64,000 nucleotides of DNA, taken from the NCBI GenBank assembly GCA_947846985.1, contig CANTUZ010000004.1:11894927-11958926 (forward strand), read 5' to 3'. The position numbers and the translations under genes are program-made. Origin of the DNA: Fratercula arctica. Its lineage: Eukaryota; Chordata; Aves; Charadriiformes; Alcidae. A model generated the notes under the pieces. The model made no database searches. It saw only the letters and a program-made list of their open reading frames with translations, and was not told the DNA's origin. This document shows, piece after piece, positions 62,078 to 64,000 of this stretch. How positions within the stretch are numbered: the stretch's first letter is position 1; every line of letters starts with the position of its first letter.

Positions 62078-62150
62078 TATGCCTTAAGGCTCTGGAATGG
62101 TTAACATCACTTTACTCTAGAAGGTCAGGGTCCACGGCTACAGGGACTTT
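62078..62150 (-). repeat. MIR-like SINE fragment (weak)
   Basis: Plus-strand 'aaggctctggaatggttaac' followed by 'atcactttactctagaaggtca' and 'gtccacggctacagggac' resembles the reversed MIR segment aggcacagagaggttaagtgacttgcccaaggtcacacagctagtaag. Block order is right but matches are short. Confidence 0.35.
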
Positions 62151-62621
62151 ACTTTTTCCACACATCTCTCTTACCTTTTCAAACTCTTCTTACCAAGTTG
62201 TTATGAAAGGCAAAGGTGCACACTGGCAGCATTTAGGCACTCGTTTCAGTTACGATGGGACATACGATGACCTTCTGTCACCCACCTGTCATCTAAAGAA
62301 TGCCTTGGAGGCAAGGAAAAGGTGGTGTGGTTTTTTTAAAGAACACAATAACACTTTCCCTAAAGGTTCAATTATTACCAAAATAATGAAATGAGAAATT
62401 ATTGAGCAGCAATATCGCAGCTCACTCTAAGAATGACTTGGACTTACCGTGTAAGTTTAACGTACTGTATGAGTGGCATAAAACAGTAAATGAAAGTTCT
62501 AGCAGATAGTAATCTGGTACAACACTGTCTTCAGCTGAAGCCAGTAGCTGCACACTTAGGATAAACTCCAGTTTTCAAAATTCTGCGTTGTTTTGATACT
62601 CATTGCATTTGCTCCTCACAT

Positions 62622-62626
<5 letters not shown>

Positions 62627-62665
<39 letters not shown>
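62627..62665. repeat. (TA)n microsatellite, about 19 units
   Basis: An uninterrupted alternation of T and A for about 39 bases. It is the longest perfect microsatellite in the window, likely polymorphic and able to extrude a cruciform. Confidence 0.95.
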
Positions 62666-62668
<3 letters not shown>

Positions 62669-64000
62669 TAAGACAATAAGCACATTCTTTAAGCATTACA
62701 ACCTGTTATCATCCTACATGAAAAGAACTCCTTGACATTTTTGGTACTTTTTCAGATTGCTGTTAATTTGCACAATATCATATAACAGCATGTGATCGTA
62801 CTGCAGGTCTATTGTACTCAGTACAAGATATTTTCAATTAAGAAAGGAAGGAAAATAAGTTTGGTATAGTGCGGCGCTTGCTGCTTGCCATCAATAAAAG
62901 ATACTGCTAGACCTAGCACCTCTGAATGAGGGAGAGCAAACCCCCCTTAGGTAGCAAGTCCTTAACTAACGAGAGTTATAATCCTTGAAAATATCTCAGA
63001 GACCAAACAATAAGAAAACAATGTATTCGGACAAATTCTACAGGTGCCATTTATCCTCACCCCTTTTTTTTTCCTCTAAATCTCTCTTACAATTTTTACT
63101 TTTTAGAAATCAAATATTATGCTAGGCAATTTTACACAAGGAAAAAAGACATACAGGAGTTTACAAAAGACAGGTGCTTGTAATATTGTAGTGACACAGG
63201 ATAAAAAAACAAAGCCCCCTTTCCCCTGATTTTTAAAAAAAAGAAAAAAAAAGATTAAACTTGGAGAGAAGGGACAATCCTGCTACAGTAAGAGAATGCA
63301 ATATACTTCTGTCTTTATTCTGGTTTTTTCCTATTTCAATTTTATAATGCAGTTCCAATTTCTTTGGTCCAAAGTTGTTCTGCTATAAACAACAAGCTCT
63401 CCGCTGTATTGAGAGGAGCTTTAGTAATTCATTCCAGCAAACTTCGATAGCAAAAAGCATTTGAAATAAGGTTAATTTCACTGTGCTGTATTTAAACTGA
63501 ATATTATAAACCGTGTGCTCATAATCCCTAGCTATGCTGCCCCTTGAGGCTGCAGCACACATTTCAGTTCATCTCTTATTACTACTCTCGTACAGACTGC
63601 TGTTTTGCAGCGGAAGCTGACTGCATAACTTTATGGAACTCTTATGAATGCTACAGTAGCCTCACATAATTCCTCGAGCCAAAAGACCGCTCAGAAATCA
63701 GTGTGCTTAATTCTTTTGCTTTCTTTATCCATCTGGGAAATGATTCTCAGGGTCGGACACCACTAAGACTATATTACGTAAATGTATCACTCTCCCTAAT
63801 TTGATGCTGATAGCCCACAGAGAGTATTTGATTTATGGGTGTATTTGTATTTGAAAAAACCAAACCTGAGAAAATACTCTGATATGTTAAACACACTACC
63901 TTCATCTATCATTGCTACAAGACAAGACATATAAATAAATCCTTTTTTGAGATGGCATCCATAGATACCTCTTATCTGTGTAAAAACGTACACCGCCAGT
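62666..64000. other. non-genic stretch to window end
   Basis: No gene is recognised. A 65-codon minus-strand frame (63796-63993) has no domain. The block 63340-63560 may be conserved non-coding sequence. 'tttctttatccatctgggaaatg' at about 63719 recalls a few bases of the MIR core but is too short to call. Confidence 0.6.

Noticed and set aside
1..64000. CRISPR array, prophage, operon or other prokaryotic system
   Set aside because: There are no regularly spaced repeats, no dense coding and no bacterial-type genes; the sequence is vertebrate.
1..64000. Endogenous retrovirus
   Set aside because: No paired long terminal repeats, primer-binding site or gag/pol/env-like frames were seen; the only reverse-transcriptase relic is of LINE type.

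Overview
The window is vertebrate nuclear DNA and almost certainly from a bird. The strongest clue is the 3' end of a CR1 retrotransposon at about 48718-48812. It carries the ATTCTATG-type octamer terminus and the 'gccatgggcagggacacc' block typical of avian CR1. Other support is the A+T-rich base composition, the many short homopolymer runs, the low density of young repeats, and scattered very old amniote-type repeats (MIR-like SINEs, a fossil CR1/L3-like LINE, palindromic 'cattgacttcaatgg' elements). There is nothing bacterial or plasmid-like.

No protein-coding gene could be supported. The longest open frames are 141, 134 and 127 codons, as expected by chance in 64 kb. They show no recognisable domain, are not framed by convincing exon/intron signals, and several contain translated homopolymers. 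The exception is a minus-strand frame at 13663-13965 (extending to about 14029), which is a decayed LINE reverse transcriptase. The sequence fits a gene desert or the inside of a very large intron.

Layout. 1-13.3 kb: non-genic, with two decayed minus-strand MIR-like SINEs (about 2935-3075 and 4055-4165) and half of an ancient palindromic element (about 5690-5745). 13.3-14.4 kb: fossil minus-strand CR1/L3-type LINE, colinear over roughly 1.1 kb. 14.4-31.1 kb: non-genic, with a near-complete plus-strand MIR-like SINE (25850-26015), a tRNA-SINE head (26720-26775), a GC-richer island (26.27-26.95 kb), a perfect 11-bp hairpin (30900-30924) and another SINE with a recognisable tail (30945-31078). 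31-48.7 kb: mostly featureless, with a second ancient palindromic element (39727-39798) and a 12-bp tandem of TTTTATAAAA palindromes (44719-44754). 48.7-64 kb: the young avian CR1 3' fragment, a plus-strand MIR core (54585-54652), a CpG-richer block (55450-56030), TAAT-rich stretches that look like conserved regulatory sequence, and a long (TA)n microsatellite (62627-62665).

No gene network can be described. What the window records is layered transposon activity on a quiet background, plus a few blocks that may be long-range enhancers. All family calls rest on remembered consensus patterns, not on a search. No previously undescribed system was found.
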